Shown here: one piece after another, positions 30,245 to 38,839 of the stretch | Layout: each line of letters begins with the position of its first letter | Numbering within the stretch: the stretch's first letter is position 1 | Source: Nostocoides sp. Soil756 | GTDB lineage: Bacteria; Actinomycetota; Actinomycetes; Actinomycetales; Dermatophilaceae | Assembly (NCBI RefSeq): GCF_001428065.1 | Contig: NZ_LMSE01000004.1 | Location: 563,016 to 627,015 of the forward strand | Direction of reading: 5' to 3' | DNA length: 64,000 nucleotides | Program-made: the position numbers and the translations under genes | The notes under the pieces: model-generated | What the model was told of the DNA's origin: nothing | The model's input: the letters and a program-made list of their open reading frames with translations, nothing else | Databases searched by the model: none

Positions 30245-32023
30245 ATGGCGCGCGACTTCACCACGGTGGGTGTGATCGGACTCGGGACGATGGGGGCGGG
30301 GATCGTCGAGGTGTTCGCCCGCAACGGGCTCGACGTCTTCGCGGTCGACGCCGACGACGCCGGGCTGGCCCACGGCCGCGAGATCCTGGCCGGCAGCACC
30401 GGGCGCGCGCTGGCCCGCGGGAAGATGACGCAGGAGGCGCACGACGCCCTGCACCAGCGGGTCACCTTCACCACCGCGCTCGAGGACCTCGCCGGCTGCC
30501 AGCTGGTGGTCGAGGCGGTGCCCGAGCAGCTGGCGCTGAAGAAGGACGTCCTGGGCCGGCTCGACCGCATCGTCGCGGCCGACGCGGTGCTCGCGACCAA
30601 CACCTCGTCGCTGCCGGTCACCGAGATCGCCGTCGCGACCAGCAACCCCAAGCGCGTCGTGGGGATGCACTTCTTCAACCCCGCCCCGGTCCAGCAGTTC
30701 GTCGAGGTCATCCGCACCGTCATCACCGCCGACGACGTCTTCGAGGACGTCAAGGCCCTTGCCGAGCGGCTCGGCAAGAAGCCCGTGGTCGTCGGCGACA
30801 AGGCCGGCTTCATCGCCAACGCGCTGCTCTTCGGCTACCTCAACCACGCGGTCGCGATGTACGAGAGCCGGTACGCCACCCGTGAGGACCTCGACGCGGC
30901 CATGCGCTTCGGCTGCGGCTACCCGATGGGCCCCCTGCAGCTGCTCGACCTCATCGGCCTCGACACCGCCTACGAGATCCTCGACACGATGTACAAGCAG
31001 GGGCGCGACCGCCTGCACGCGCCGACCCCCCTCATCAAGCAGATGGTCAGCGCGGGGATGCTGGGCCGCAAGTCCGGGCGGGGCTTCTACACCTACGCCG
31101 CTGCGGGCTCGCCCGAGGTGGTCCCCGACCGGCAGACGCCGTCCGGCGGGGTGCCCGACGGGGTGGCGCTGCGCGAGGTCACCCGGGTCGGCGTGGTCGG
31201 CAGCGGCGTGATGGCCGTCGGGATCGTCGAGGTGCTGGCCCGGGCGGGTCTGGCGGTGACCTACGTGGCGCGCTCCGACGAGAAGGTCGAGGCGGTGCGG
31301 GCGTCGCTGGTGGCCGGCCTCGCGCGCTCGGTCGAGAAGGGCCGGCTGGAGCAGGCCGAGGCCGACGCCACCCTGGCGCGGGTCACCGGGTCGAGCGAGC
31401 GCAAGGCCCTGGCCGGCGCCGACCTCGTCATCGAGGCGGTCGCCGAGGACCTGGCGGTCAAGCAGGACCTGTTCCGCGACCTCGACCGCATCTGCCGGCC
31501 GGGGGCGATCCTCGCGACCACCACGTCGTCGCTGCCGGTCATCGACTGCGCCAAGGTGACCTCGCGCCCGCAGGACGTCGTCGGGATGCACTTCTTCAAC
31601 CCGGCGCCGGTCATGAAGCTGGTCGAGGTCGTGCACACCGTGAGCACCGCCCCTGACGTCTTGGCCACGGTCCAGCAGCTGTGTGCCACCGTGGGCAAGG
31701 TGGCCGTCACGTGCGGCGACCGCGCGGGGTTCGTCGTCAACGCCCTGCTCTTCCCCTACCTCAACGACGCCGTGAAGATGCTCGAGGCCAACTACGCCAG
31801 CGCCGACGACATCGACACCGCGATGAAGACCGGCTGCGGGCTGCCGATGGGGCCCTTCGAGCTGCTCGACGTGGTCGGGCTCGACGTGTCGCTGGCCATC
31901 GAGCGCGAGCTCTACCTCGAGTTCCGTGAGCGCGGCTACGCCCCGGCGCCCCTGCTGGAGCACCTCGTGACCGCGGGCTACCTCGGGCGCAAGAGCGGGC
32001 GCGGCTTCCGCACCTACGCCTGA
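30245..32023 (+). CDS. 3-Hydroxyacyl-CoA dehydrogenase, tandem-fused
   Basis: 592 aa made of two complete copies of a 3-hydroxybutyryl-CoA dehydrogenase (about 1-293 and 316-592), each with Rossmann and C-terminal helical domains. Copy 1 has the intact NAD loop GLGTMGAGI. Copy 2 has GSGVMAVGI, with Gly replaced by Ala in the loop, so it may bind the cofactor less well. Both carry the catalytic segments ATNTSSLPV or ATTTSSLPV and GMHFFNPAPV with the active His, and both end with LGRKSGRGF-TYA. It probably interconverts acetoacetyl-CoA and 3-hydroxybutyryl-CoA for the ethylmalonyl-CoA route, or serves beta-oxidation. No enoyl-CoA hydratase domain is fused. Confidence 0.9.
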   Translation: MARDFTTVGVIGLGTMGAGIVEVFARNGLDVFAVDADDAGLAHGREILAGSTGRALARGKMTQEAHDALHQRVTFTTALEDLAGCQLVVEAVPEQLALKKDVLGRLDRIVAADAVLATNTSSLPVTEIAVATSNPKRVVGMHFFNPAPVQQFVEVIRTVITADDVFEDVKALAERLGKKPVVVGDKAGFIANALLFGYLNHAVAMYESRYATREDLDAAMRFGCGYPMGPLQLLDLIGLDTAYEILDTMYKQGRDRLHAPTPLIKQMVSAGMLGRKSGRGFYTYAAAGSPEVVPDRQTPSGGVPDGVALREVTRVGVVGSGVMAVGIVEVLARAGLAVTYVARSDEKVEAVRASLVAGLARSVEKGRLEQAEADATLARVTGSSERKALAGADLVIEAVAEDLAVKQDLFRDLDRICRPGAILATTTSSLPVIDCAKVTSRPQDVVGMHFFNPAPVMKLVEVVHTVSTAPDVLATVQQLCATVGKVAVTCGDRAGFVVNALLFPYLNDAVKMLEANYASADDIDTAMKTGCGLPMGPFELLDVVGLDVSLAIERELYLEFRERGYAPAPLLEHLVTAGYLGRKSGRGFRTYA

Positions 32024-32059
32024 GCGGTCCTCCCCTCCGGCTCGTCCTCCCCCCTCTCC

Positions 32060-32122
32060 GTCGAGAGGAGGGGACACGCCGGGTTCCAGGGCGCTCCGGT
32101 GTGCGTGTTGCCTCCTCTCGAG
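32060..32122. repeat. Palindromic element, copy A
   Basis: The left arm GTCGAGAGGAGG...ACACGC (32060-32079) and right arm (32103-32122) are 20 nt each and pair at 17 positions around a 23-nt centre. The sequence is nearly the same as copy B at 33146-33207. The two copies sit on either side of the AbiEi/DUF559-like gene. It also lies between convergent genes and could serve as a terminator. Confidence 0.85.
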
Positions 32123-32143
32123 CGCGGCATCCGGCCGGGGCCC

Positions 32144-33079
32144 TCAGTGGATGCGCAGCCGCGCCGGGTCGAGCTCGAGGGCGCGGGCGAACCGGCGCAG
32201 GGTGGCGACCCGGCGGGCCCCGGGAACGAGGTCCTGCGCGAACAGCTCCAGGACGGTCCAGCCCTCGTCGCCCAGGAGCCCGTTGCGGTAGGAGTCCTCG
32301 CTACGGCGCCGGATCCCGGCGTGTACGGCTCCCTGGTACTCGCCGACGACGCGCTGGGCGCGCCACACCAGGTCGCCCTCCGCGAGCCAGCCACCCCCGG
32401 CGGCGTGGAGGGGAGCGTTCACCTCGGGCTCGGGGAAGCCGGCGTCGTGGAACATCAGGCGGGCCCGGGTTTCGGCGGGGGAGCGGACCCCGCGTCGCAC
32501 CAGGGTCAGGGCGTCGCCGAGCAGGGACGCGTGCCGGGGCCTGACCCGCGCGGCCAGCGCATCCGCCAGCGCGCGTGGGGGACCGCCGGAGGCCTGCGGG
32601 TCGCTCAGCCGGGTGGCCACGACGTCGCCGACGACGACGAGGTCGTCACGCCCGAGCCCGCGGCGCACGACCTCCCCGAGGTCGACCCAGGTGTCGGCGA
32701 GCGCGGTGACCCGTAGCCCCTGGACGCTCGCCACGACCCGGTGCTCGAGGCCGCGGTGGCTGATGCAGCCACGGCGCTCGATGCGGCCACGACCGGTGTC
32801 GCGGATGACGTCGAGGTCGCCCTGCTCCTCGAGGTGCGCCGGCAGCGGGAGGCCCCAGAGCCGAGCGGCCGTGACGTGCGAGAACGCGACGTCGGGCGGG
32901 AGCGCGAGGGCGAAGGCCGCGGCCCGCTCGGGTAGCTCGGTCAGCGGCGCCGTGCTGCGCACCGAGCGGGTCGTCCGCAGCAGCTGCGGCATCCGCCACT
33001 GGTGGTCGGCCAGCCCCAGGTCACGGGCGGCGTCGAGCGACAGCGGCCCGGGGGGCAGCGGAGGCAGGACCGGCGGCAT
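32144..33079 (-). CDS. AbiEi/DUF559-like protein with a VSR-type nuclease-like end
   Basis: 311 aa. The N-terminus (about 1-110) resembles the AbiEi antitoxin winged-helix region (LSLDAARDLGLADHQWRMPQLLRT, then AFSHVTAARLWGLPLP). The C-terminus (about 220-311) looks like the DUF559/very-short-patch-repair endonuclease fold, with GGWLAEGDLVWRAQRVVGEYQG, RRRSEDSYRNGLLGDEGWTVLELFAQDL. Such genes are abundant and variable in actinobacteria and their role is not known. No AbiEii-type nucleotidyltransferase toxin is next to it, so a toxin-antitoxin role is doubtful. It is alone on the minus strand, bracketed by copies A and B of one palindrome. Confidence 0.75.
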   Translation of the reverse strand: MPPVLPPLPPGPLSLDAARDLGLADHQWRMPQLLRTTRSVRSTAPLTELPERAAAFALALPPDVAFSHVTAARLWGLPLPAHLEEQGDLDVIRDTGRGRIERRGCISHRGLEHRVVASVQGLRVTALADTWVDLGEVVRRGLGRDDLVVVGDVVATRLSDPQASGGPPRALADALAARVRPRHASLLGDALTLVRRGVRSPAETRARLMFHDAGFPEPEVNAPLHAAGGGWLAEGDLVWRAQRVVGEYQGAVHAGIRRRSEDSYRNGLLGDEGWTVLELFAQDLVPGARRVATLRRFARALELDPARLRIH

Positions 33080-33145
33080 CCCCCGATCGTGGACGTTCCC
33101 CGCTCGGCGCCCGCGAGGTTCTCCACAGGGGGGGCTCCCGCCGCG

Positions 33146-33207
33146 GTCGAGAGGAGGTGACACGCCGAGCGGGCGGTGCGTGCGCCTGCGTGTCGCCTCC
33201 TCTCGAC
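33146..33207. repeat. Palindromic element, copy B
   Basis: The left arm GTCGAGAGGAGG...ACACGC (33146-33165) and right arm (33188-33207) pair at 19 of 20 positions around a 22-nt centre. Only the position after AGGAGG breaks the pairing. It lies 67 nt upstream of the minus-strand AbiEi/DUF559-like gene and 66 nt upstream of the flavoprotein gene. Confidence 0.88.
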
Positions 33208-33259
33208 GAGGGGGATGCGGGCGCGGTGCGGCCGAGGGAGCCGCGGGGGTTCGGGTCGG

Positions 33260-33265
33260 TATCGT
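33260..33265 (+). promoter_or_regulatory. Candidate -10 of the flavoprotein gene
   Basis: TATCGT ends 7 nt before ATG 33273, predicting a leaderless transcript. It starts 53 nt after palindrome copy B. Confidence 0.42.
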
Positions 33266-33272
33266 CGCTGCG

Positions 33273-35741
33273 ATGAGCACCCGCGCCGCCCTGCCCTCGC
33301 GCGCCCGCGTCGTCGTCATCGGCGGCGGGGTCATCGGCACCTCGATCGCCTACCACCTGGCGCACGCGGGCGAGACCGACGTCGTGCTGCTCGAGCGCGA
33401 CCGGCTCACGTCGGGGACCACCTGGCACGCGGCCGGCCTGATGACCTGCTTCGGCTCGTTCAGCGAGACCAGCACCCGGCTGCGCCTGTACTCGCGCGAC
33501 CTCTACGGCCGGCTCGAGGGGGAGACCGGGCAGGCCACCGGCTTCCGCCCGGTGGGCCTGGTCGAGGCAGCGGCTGACGCGGACCGGCTCGAGGAGTACC
33601 GGCGGGTCGCGACGTTCCAGCGGCGTCTGGGGCTCGAGGTCGACGAGGTGTCGCCGGCCGAGATGGCCGCGCTGTTCCCGCTGGCGCGCACCGACGACCT
33701 CGTCGGCGGCTTCCACGTGCCCGGCGACGGGCGGGTGAACCCGGTCGACCTCACGATGTCGCTGGCCAAGGGGGCCCGCGCGCTCGGGGTGCGGGTCGTC
33801 GAGGGCGTGCGCGTCGAGGGGGTCCGGACCCGCCCGCGCGGGCTGGTCGAGCAGGTCACCGGCGTCGACACCGACCGCGGCGCCATCGAGTGCGAGGTCG
33901 TGGTCAACGCGGCCGGGATGTGGGCCCGCGAGCTGGCCGGGCGCAACGGCGTCGTCGTGCCGAACCAGGCGGCCGAGCACTACTACCTCGTCACCGAGCC
34001 CATCGACGGCATGAGCCCCGACGCCCCGGTCTTCGAGGACCCGGCCGCCTACGGCTACTACCGCGAGGAGGGCGGCGGGATGATGGTCGGGCTGTTCGAG
34101 CCCGAGGCCGCGGCCTGGCAGGTCGACGGCATCCCACCGGACTTCAGCTTCGGGACCATCGCGCCCGACACCGACCGCGTCGGCCCGTTCCTCGAGAAGG
34201 CCATGGCCCGCATCCCGGCGCTCGACGGGGTCGGCATCCGCACCTTCTTCTGCGGCCCCGAGTCCTTCACCCCCGACCTGGCCCCGGCCGTCGGGGAGGC
34301 GCCGGGGGTGCACGGGTACTTCGTCTGCGCCGGGCTGAACTCGGTGGGCATCCTCTCGGCCGGCGGCCTGGGGCGGATCGTGGCGCACTGGGTGGTCTCG
34401 GGGCGCCCCGACGTCGACGTGACCGGCATCGACGTCGCCCGCTTCCGCGACTGGCAGCTGCGCCCCGAGCACCGCCACGACCGCACCGCCGAGGTCCTGG
34501 GCACCGTCTACGCGGCGCACACCCCCGGCGTGCAGCTGACCACCTCCCGCGGGGTGCTGCGCTCGCCGGTGCATGAGGCCACCGTGGCCGCCGGCGGCTA
34601 CCTGCGCGACGTCTCGGGCTGGGACTCGCCCGCCTGGTACGCCGGCGCGGGGCAGCGGCCGAGCGCCGAGCCGACGTGGGGCCGGGCGCCCTGGGCGGCG
34701 CACTGGGAGGCCGAGCACCGGGCGGTGCGCGAGGCGGCCGGCCTGTTCGACCTGTCGTTCATGACCAAGCTGGCCGTCCGCGGCCCCGACGCCCTGGCCG
34801 TGCTCGACCGGCTCTCGGCCGGCGACCTCGGCCGCGACGGGCGGATCACCTACACCCCGTGGCTCGGGCCCGCCGGCGGCGTCGACGCCGACCTCACCGT
34901 GACCCGGCTGGCGGCCGACGACCTGCTGGTCGTCGCGTCCGACACGGCCTACGGCCGGGTCGTCGGGATGCTGCGCCGCGGGGTGGGCGACGCGCGGGCG
35001 ACCGTCACCGACGTCACCGAGGAGCTGGCGCTGCTGAGCCTCCAGGGCCCGGCGTCGCGCGCGGTGCTGCGGGCCGTCGCACCGGACACCGACTGGTCGG
35101 GGGACGCCTTCGCCTTCCGCGACGCCCGGCGGGTGCGGCTGGCCGGCGTCGAGGCGCTGGCCGTGCGCATCACCTACGTCGGCGAGCTCGGCTGGGAGCT
35201 GTACGTGCCGGCCGGCCACGCGACCGCCGTCTGGGACGCCCTCCTGGCCGCCGGCGCCGAGCACGGGCTGCGGCCCGCCGGCCTCGCGGCGCTCGGCAGC
35301 CTGCGCCTCGAGAAGGGCTACCGCGACCACGGTCACGACCTCGACAACACCGACGACGTGCGCTCGGCCGGCCTCGGCTTCGCCGTCGCGCCCGACAAGC
35401 CGGGCGGCTTCGTCGGGCGGGAGGCCACCCTCGCGGCTCGTGAGCAGGGCGCCCCGGCCCACCGCATCGTCTCGGTCGTGGTCGGCGACCCGGAGCCGCT
35501 GCTGTGGCACGGCGAGGTGCTGCTGCGCGACGGCGTGCCGGTCGGTGACGTGCGCAGCGGCTCCTACGGCTGGACCGTCGGTGCGGCGGTGGGCCTGGCC
35601 GGGGTCGAGCACCCCGAGGGGGTCACGGCGGCGTGGCTGGCCGAGGGCCGGTGGGAGGTCGACGTCGCGGGGCGTCGGTACCCTGCCGCGGTGTCGCTGC
35701 GGCCGCCCTACGACCCCACCTCGGCCAGGGTCCGCGGCTGA
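33273..35741 (+). CDS. FAD-dependent dimethylglycine/sarcosine dehydrogenase-like protein with GcvT domain
   Basis: 822 aa. The N-terminal DAO-type FAD domain (about 12-375) has the dinucleotide motif VVVIGGGVIGTSIAYHLA and SGTTWHAAGL. H52 occupies the position of covalent FAD attachment in dimethylglycine oxidase-type enzymes. A linker FAO_M-like domain (about 375-435) is followed by an aminomethyltransferase (GcvT) domain and its C-terminal barrel (about 440-815), which pass the released methylene group to tetrahydrofolate. The substrate may be dimethylglycine, sarcosine or another N-methyl amine. The monocistronic, leaderless-looking gene has no glycine-betaine catabolic neighbours here. 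GlyA is 18 kb away. Confidence 0.87.
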   Translation: MSTRAALPSRARVVVIGGGVIGTSIAYHLAHAGETDVVLLERDRLTSGTTWHAAGLMTCFGSFSETSTRLRLYSRDLYGRLEGETGQATGFRPVGLVEAAADADRLEEYRRVATFQRRLGLEVDEVSPAEMAALFPLARTDDLVGGFHVPGDGRVNPVDLTMSLAKGARALGVRVVEGVRVEGVRTRPRGLVEQVTGVDTDRGAIECEVVVNAAGMWARELAGRNGVVVPNQAAEHYYLVTEPIDGMSPDAPVFEDPAAYGYYREEGGGMMVGLFEPEAAAWQVDGIPPDFSFGTIAPDTDRVGPFLEKAMARIPALDGVGIRTFFCGPESFTPDLAPAVGEAPGVHGYFVCAGLNSVGILSAGGLGRIVAHWVVSGRPDVDVTGIDVARFRDWQLRPEHRHDRTAEVLGTVYAAHTPGVQLTTSRGVLRSPVHEATVAAGGYLRDVSGWDSPAWYAGAGQRPSAEPTWGRAPWAAHWEAEHRAVREAAGLFDLSFMTKLAVRGPDALAVLDRLSAGDLGRDGRITYTPWLGPAGGVDADLTVTRLAADDLLVVASDTAYGRVVGMLRRGVGDARATVTDVTEELALLSLQGPASRAVLRAVAPDTDWSGDAFAFRDARRVRLAGVEALAVRITYVGELGWELYVPAGHATAVWDALLAAGAEHGLRPAGLAALGSLRLEKGYRDHGHDLDNTDDVRSAGLGFAVAPDKPGGFVGREATLAAREQGAPAHRIVSVVVGDPEPLLWHGEVLLRDGVPVGDVRSGSYGWTVGAAVGLAGVEHPEGVTAAWLAEGRWEVDVAGRRYPAAVSLRPPYDPTSARVRG

Positions 35742-35758
35742 TCGGCGAGACTGGGGGC

Positions 35759-36037
35759 GTGCCCCGCTCGAATCGCCGCCGCCGCGACCTCGAGGTGCGC
35801 CCCCTCGGGGCCTCGACCGAGGTCGTCACCGAGACCTGGCGCGGGCGGCCGTGGAACGTGCGCCGGCTCACCGGGGCCACCTCGGGGCGCGAGTACGTCT
35901 GCCCGGGCTGTCACCAGGGCATCTCCACCGGGACCCCGCACGTGGTGGCGTGGCCGGCCGAGGGCGTGGGCGGCCTCGAGCAGCGGCGGCACTGGCACAC
36001 CCGGTGCTGGGGCGCCCGCAACGCCGCGCGCCCCTGA
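35759..36037 (+). CDS. Small Cys/His-rich protein, probable zinc binder
   Basis: 92 aa. Basic N-terminus (VPRSNRRRRDLE) followed by a compact domain with CPGCHQGI, THPHVV-like histidine (GTPHVVAWP) and RRHWHTRCW. Two CxxC cysteines plus the HWH...C cluster suggest a zinc site like that of HNH or treble-clef folds. The family is small, actinobacterial and often labelled ATP/GTP-binding without evidence. GTG 35759 is chosen since it gives the conserved VPR start and follows a GAGACT box 6 nt upstream. It is 17 nt after the flavoprotein stop. Function unknown. Confidence 0.72.
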   Translation: MPRSNRRRRDLEVRPLGASTEVVTETWRGRPWNVRRLTGATSGREYVCPGCHQGISTGTPHVVAWPAEGVGGLEQRRHWHTRCWGARNAARP

Positions 36038-36054
36038 CTCGGGAGCGGCCGGCC

Positions 36055-37263
36055 TCAGGCCGCGCGCTGGCGCGGCACCAGCACCTCGTCGTAGATCAGC
36101 AGCAGCCCGGCCGCCACCGGGATGGCCAGCAGGGCGCCCAGGATGCCCAGCAGCGCGCCCCCCACCAGGGCCGCGACGACGGTGACGATGCCGGGCACCG
36201 AGACGGTGCGCTGCATCACCCGCGGCGCGATGAGGTAGTTCTCCACCTGCTGGTAGACGACGTAGTAGACGACCACCACGAGGGCCTTGTGCGGCTCGTC
36301 GAAGAACGCCACCAGGGTGACCAGAGCGGCACCCAGCGTGGCGCCCACCATCGGGATGAGCCCCAGCACGCCGACCAGCACCGCCAGGGCCGCCGAGTAG
36401 GGCACCCCGACGATGAGCATCATGATCCAGGACATGGTGGCGTTGAGGGTCGCGATGGCGACCTGGCCGCCGGCGTAGGAGCCGACCCGGCGCATGATCT
36501 CCTCGGACAGCGACTCGACCCGGGTGCGGCGGGTGGCCGGCACCAGGGCGTAGGTGGCCTGCTTGACCCGGGGGAGCGAGACCAGCAGGTACAGCGTGAG
36601 CACCAGCACGGTGAGGATCTGGAAGGTGCCGGAGAGCACCGCGCGGCCGGCGCCCAGCAGCCCGCCGAGCAGGCCCTCGACGAAGCCCTGGTCGCCCAGC
36701 TTCTGGAGCAGCTCGGCCTGCAGCCGGTCGATGACGTTGTAGCGCGAGTCGAGCTCGCGGACCCAGCGCGCGTCGAGCAGGTCGACCACGTACTGCGGGG
36801 TGGCCTGGGTCAGCGAGGAGCCCTGGGTGATGGCCGTGGGCAGCACCACCCAGCCGATGGCGCCCAGGACGAGGAGCAAGCAGCCGAACACCACCGCGAC
36901 GGCCCCCGGGCGCGGTACCCGGTGGCGCGTCAGCCGTTCCACCACCGGGTCCAGCGCGAGGGCCAGGAAGAACGCCACGAGCAGGATGCTGAGCGTGGTC
37001 GCGAGCCGCCCGAGGGTGGTCCACAGCCCGAAGGCGAGCATGGCCCCGGTCGCCCCGAAGAACCCGAGGTAGAAGGGCGAGTGCCGGTTCAGCGGCTGCC
37101 CCACCGCCCCGTAGCGCGAGAGCGGGTCGGGGCCGAGGGCGGCGCCCTCGGCGGGGAGCGCCTCGTGCTCGATGTGGTTGCTGCGCTCGAGCGCCTGGAG
37201 CTGGCGTCGGCGGAACTCGCCCCAGCGGGACGCCGGGCCCCACACCGTGGTCAGTCGCACCAT
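36055..37263 (-). CDS. AI-2E family (PerM/YdiK-like) membrane transporter
   Basis: 402 aa. Six to eight predicted helices in the usual pattern. The N-terminal pair (about 66-110) is followed by a long extracytoplasmic loop, and then helices at about 215-235, 275-300, 300-330, 335-355 and 360-390. The family marker PRVMQRTVSVPGIVTVVAALVGGALLGILGALLAIPVAA is present. Members export or exchange small molecules or ions, and the substrate here is unknown. About 60 charged N-terminal residues are extra. The ATG is preceded by GGAGGTGG. TAGGGT (37284 to 37279) is a possible -10 box. It is downstream of ccr with an 84-nt gap. Confidence 0.88.
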   Translation of the reverse strand: MVRLTTVWGPASRWGEFRRRQLQALERSNHIEHEALPAEGAALGPDPLSRYGAVGQPLNRHSPFYLGFFGATGAMLAFGLWTTLGRLATTLSILLVAFFLALALDPVVERLTRHRVPRPGAVAVVFGCLLLVLGAIGWVVLPTAITQGSSLTQATPQYVVDLLDARWVRELDSRYNVIDRLQAELLQKLGDQGFVEGLLGGLLGAGRAVLSGTFQILTVLVLTLYLLVSLPRVKQATYALVPATRRTRVESLSEEIMRRVGSYAGGQVAIATLNATMSWIMMLIVGVPYSAALAVLVGVLGLIPMVGATLGAALVTLVAFFDEPHKALVVVVYYVVYQQVENYLIAPRVMQRTVSVPGIVTVVAALVGGALLGILGALLAIPVAAGLLLIYDEVLVPRQRAA

Positions 37264-37347
37264 CCACCTCCGCGCCTCACCCTAGCCGGGGCGGGCCCCG
37301 CGTGAGCGCAGGTCAGGGACCCGGGCACCGCGTCGCGGACGCGCGCC

Positions 37348-38688
37348 TCAGGCGCCGCGGAAGCGGTGGATCGCGGGCTCGAAGCCGGCCCGCTTCTCGG
37401 GGTCGCTGACGCCGAGGCCGGCCTCCGGGGCCAGAGTCAGGACCCCGACCTTGCCCTGGTGGGCGTTGCGGTGCACGTCGAGCGCGGCCTGCCCGACGTC
37501 CTCGAGCCGGTAGGTCCTGCTCAGGGTGGGGTGGACGATGCCGCGGTTCACGAGGTCGTTGGCCTCCCACGCCTCGCGGTAGTTCGCGAAGTGCGAGCTG
37601 AGGATCTTCTTGAGGTTCATCCAGAGGTAGCGGTTGTCGTACTCGTGCAGGTACCCCGAGGTGGAGGCGCAGGTGATGATGGTGCCGCCCTTGCGGGCCA
37701 CGTAGACGCTGGCGCCGAAGGTCTCGCGGCCCGGATGCTCGAAGACGATGTCGACGTCGTGGCCGCCGGTCAGCTCACGGATGCGCCGGCCCAGGCGCTG
37801 CCACTCCTTGGGGTCCTGCGCGGTGCCCTCGGCGTTCCAGAACCGGTAGTCCTCGGCGGAGCGGTCGATGATCAGCTCCGCGCCCATGGCCCGGCAGATC
37901 GCGGCCTTCTCGGGCGAGGACACCACGCAGATCGGGGTGGCCCCGCCGGCCAGCGCCATCTGGGTGGCGTACGAGCCGAGGCCGCCGGACGCGCCCCAGA
38001 TCAGGACGCGGTCGCCGAGCTTCATGTGGGCGCCGTTCTTGCTGATGAGCTGGCGGTAGGCGGTGGAGTTGACCAGCCCGGGGGAGGCGGCCTCCTCCCA
38101 GGTGAGGTGGGCCGGCTTGGGCATCAGCTGGTTGGCCTTGACGATCGCCAGCTCGGCCAGGCCGCCGAAGTTGGTCTCGAAGCCCCAGATGCGCTGCTGC
38201 GGGTCCATCATCGTGTCGTCGTGGCCCTCGGCATCCTCGAGCTCGACCGAGAGGCAGTGGGCGACGACCTCGGTGCCGGCCTTCCACTTGGTCACGCCGG
38301 GGCCGGTGCGCAGCACGACGCCGGCCAGGTCGGAGCCCACCACGTGGTAGTCCCGGTCGTGCCGCTTCGCGAACTCCGAGGTGCGCCCGTAGCGCTCGAG
38401 GAACCCGAAGGTCGAGACCGGCTCGAAGATCGAGGTCCACACCGTGTTGTAGTTGATGGCGCTGGCCATCACGGCCACGAGCGCCTCGCCGGGGGCGAGC
38501 TCCGGGGTGGGCACCTGCTCGACGTGCAGCGAGCGCCGTGGGTCCTTCTCCTTGGTGGGCAGGCCCTCGAACATCCCGACCTCGTCGCGGTGCACGGTGG
38601 CCGCCCGGTAGGAGTCGGGGACGGCGAGCCCGGCGTAGGTCTGCTCGCTGCGGTCTCCGGAGAGGATGGCCTCGCGGATCTGGTCCAT
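37348..38688 (-). CDS. ccr: Crotonyl-CoA carboxylase/reductase
   Basis: 446 aa. Reductively carboxylates crotonyl-CoA with NADPH and CO2 to (2S)-ethylmalonyl-CoA, the key step of the ethylmalonyl-CoA pathway. The medium-chain reductase fold is clear: GroES-like part with MASAINYNTVWTSIFEP, nucleotide loop LIWGASGGLGSYATQ, and the C-terminal HFANYREAWEANDLV segment that is diagnostic of Ccr. Asn and His in these segments match residues known to hold CO2. ATG 38688 follows AAGGAGCACG. An open extension to 38817 has no ribosome binding site. Confidence 0.95.
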   Translation of the reverse strand: MDQIREAILSGDRSEQTYAGLAVPDSYRAATVHRDEVGMFEGLPTKEKDPRRSLHVEQVPTPELAPGEALVAVMASAINYNTVWTSIFEPVSTFGFLERYGRTSEFAKRHDRDYHVVGSDLAGVVLRTGPGVTKWKAGTEVVAHCLSVELEDAEGHDDTMMDPQQRIWGFETNFGGLAELAIVKANQLMPKPAHLTWEEAASPGLVNSTAYRQLISKNGAHMKLGDRVLIWGASGGLGSYATQMALAGGATPICVVSSPEKAAICRAMGAELIIDRSAEDYRFWNAEGTAQDPKEWQRLGRRIRELTGGHDVDIVFEHPGRETFGASVYVARKGGTIITCASTSGYLHEYDNRYLWMNLKKILSSHFANYREAWEANDLVNRGIVHPTLSRTYRLEDVGQAALDVHRNAHQGKVGVLTLAPEAGLGVSDPEKRAGFEPAIHRFRGA

Positions 38689-38827
38689 GGGGTCGTGCTC
38701 CTTCGGCGGGCGGGGATGCGTCGCGGCGAACCTACTGGCGGGTTCGGCTCCGGAGCCGCCGCCTGAGACGGCGGTCACCGCGTGATCCCCCTCACGAGGG
38801 GTGCCGACGTCCCACACCCGGGCGGGA

Positions 38828-38833
38828 TACGGT
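38828..38833 (+). promoter_or_regulatory. Candidate -10 of the GH15-phosphatase-GT39 operon
   Basis: TACGGT ends 6 nt before GTG 38840, consistent with a leaderless start of the three-gene operon. Confidence 0.42.
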
Positions 38834-38839
38834 GCGCGG

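Noticed and set aside
32144-33079. AbiEi/AbiEii toxin-antitoxin pair
   Set aside because: There is only the AbiEi-like protein. No nucleotidyltransferase toxin gene is adjacent on either side.
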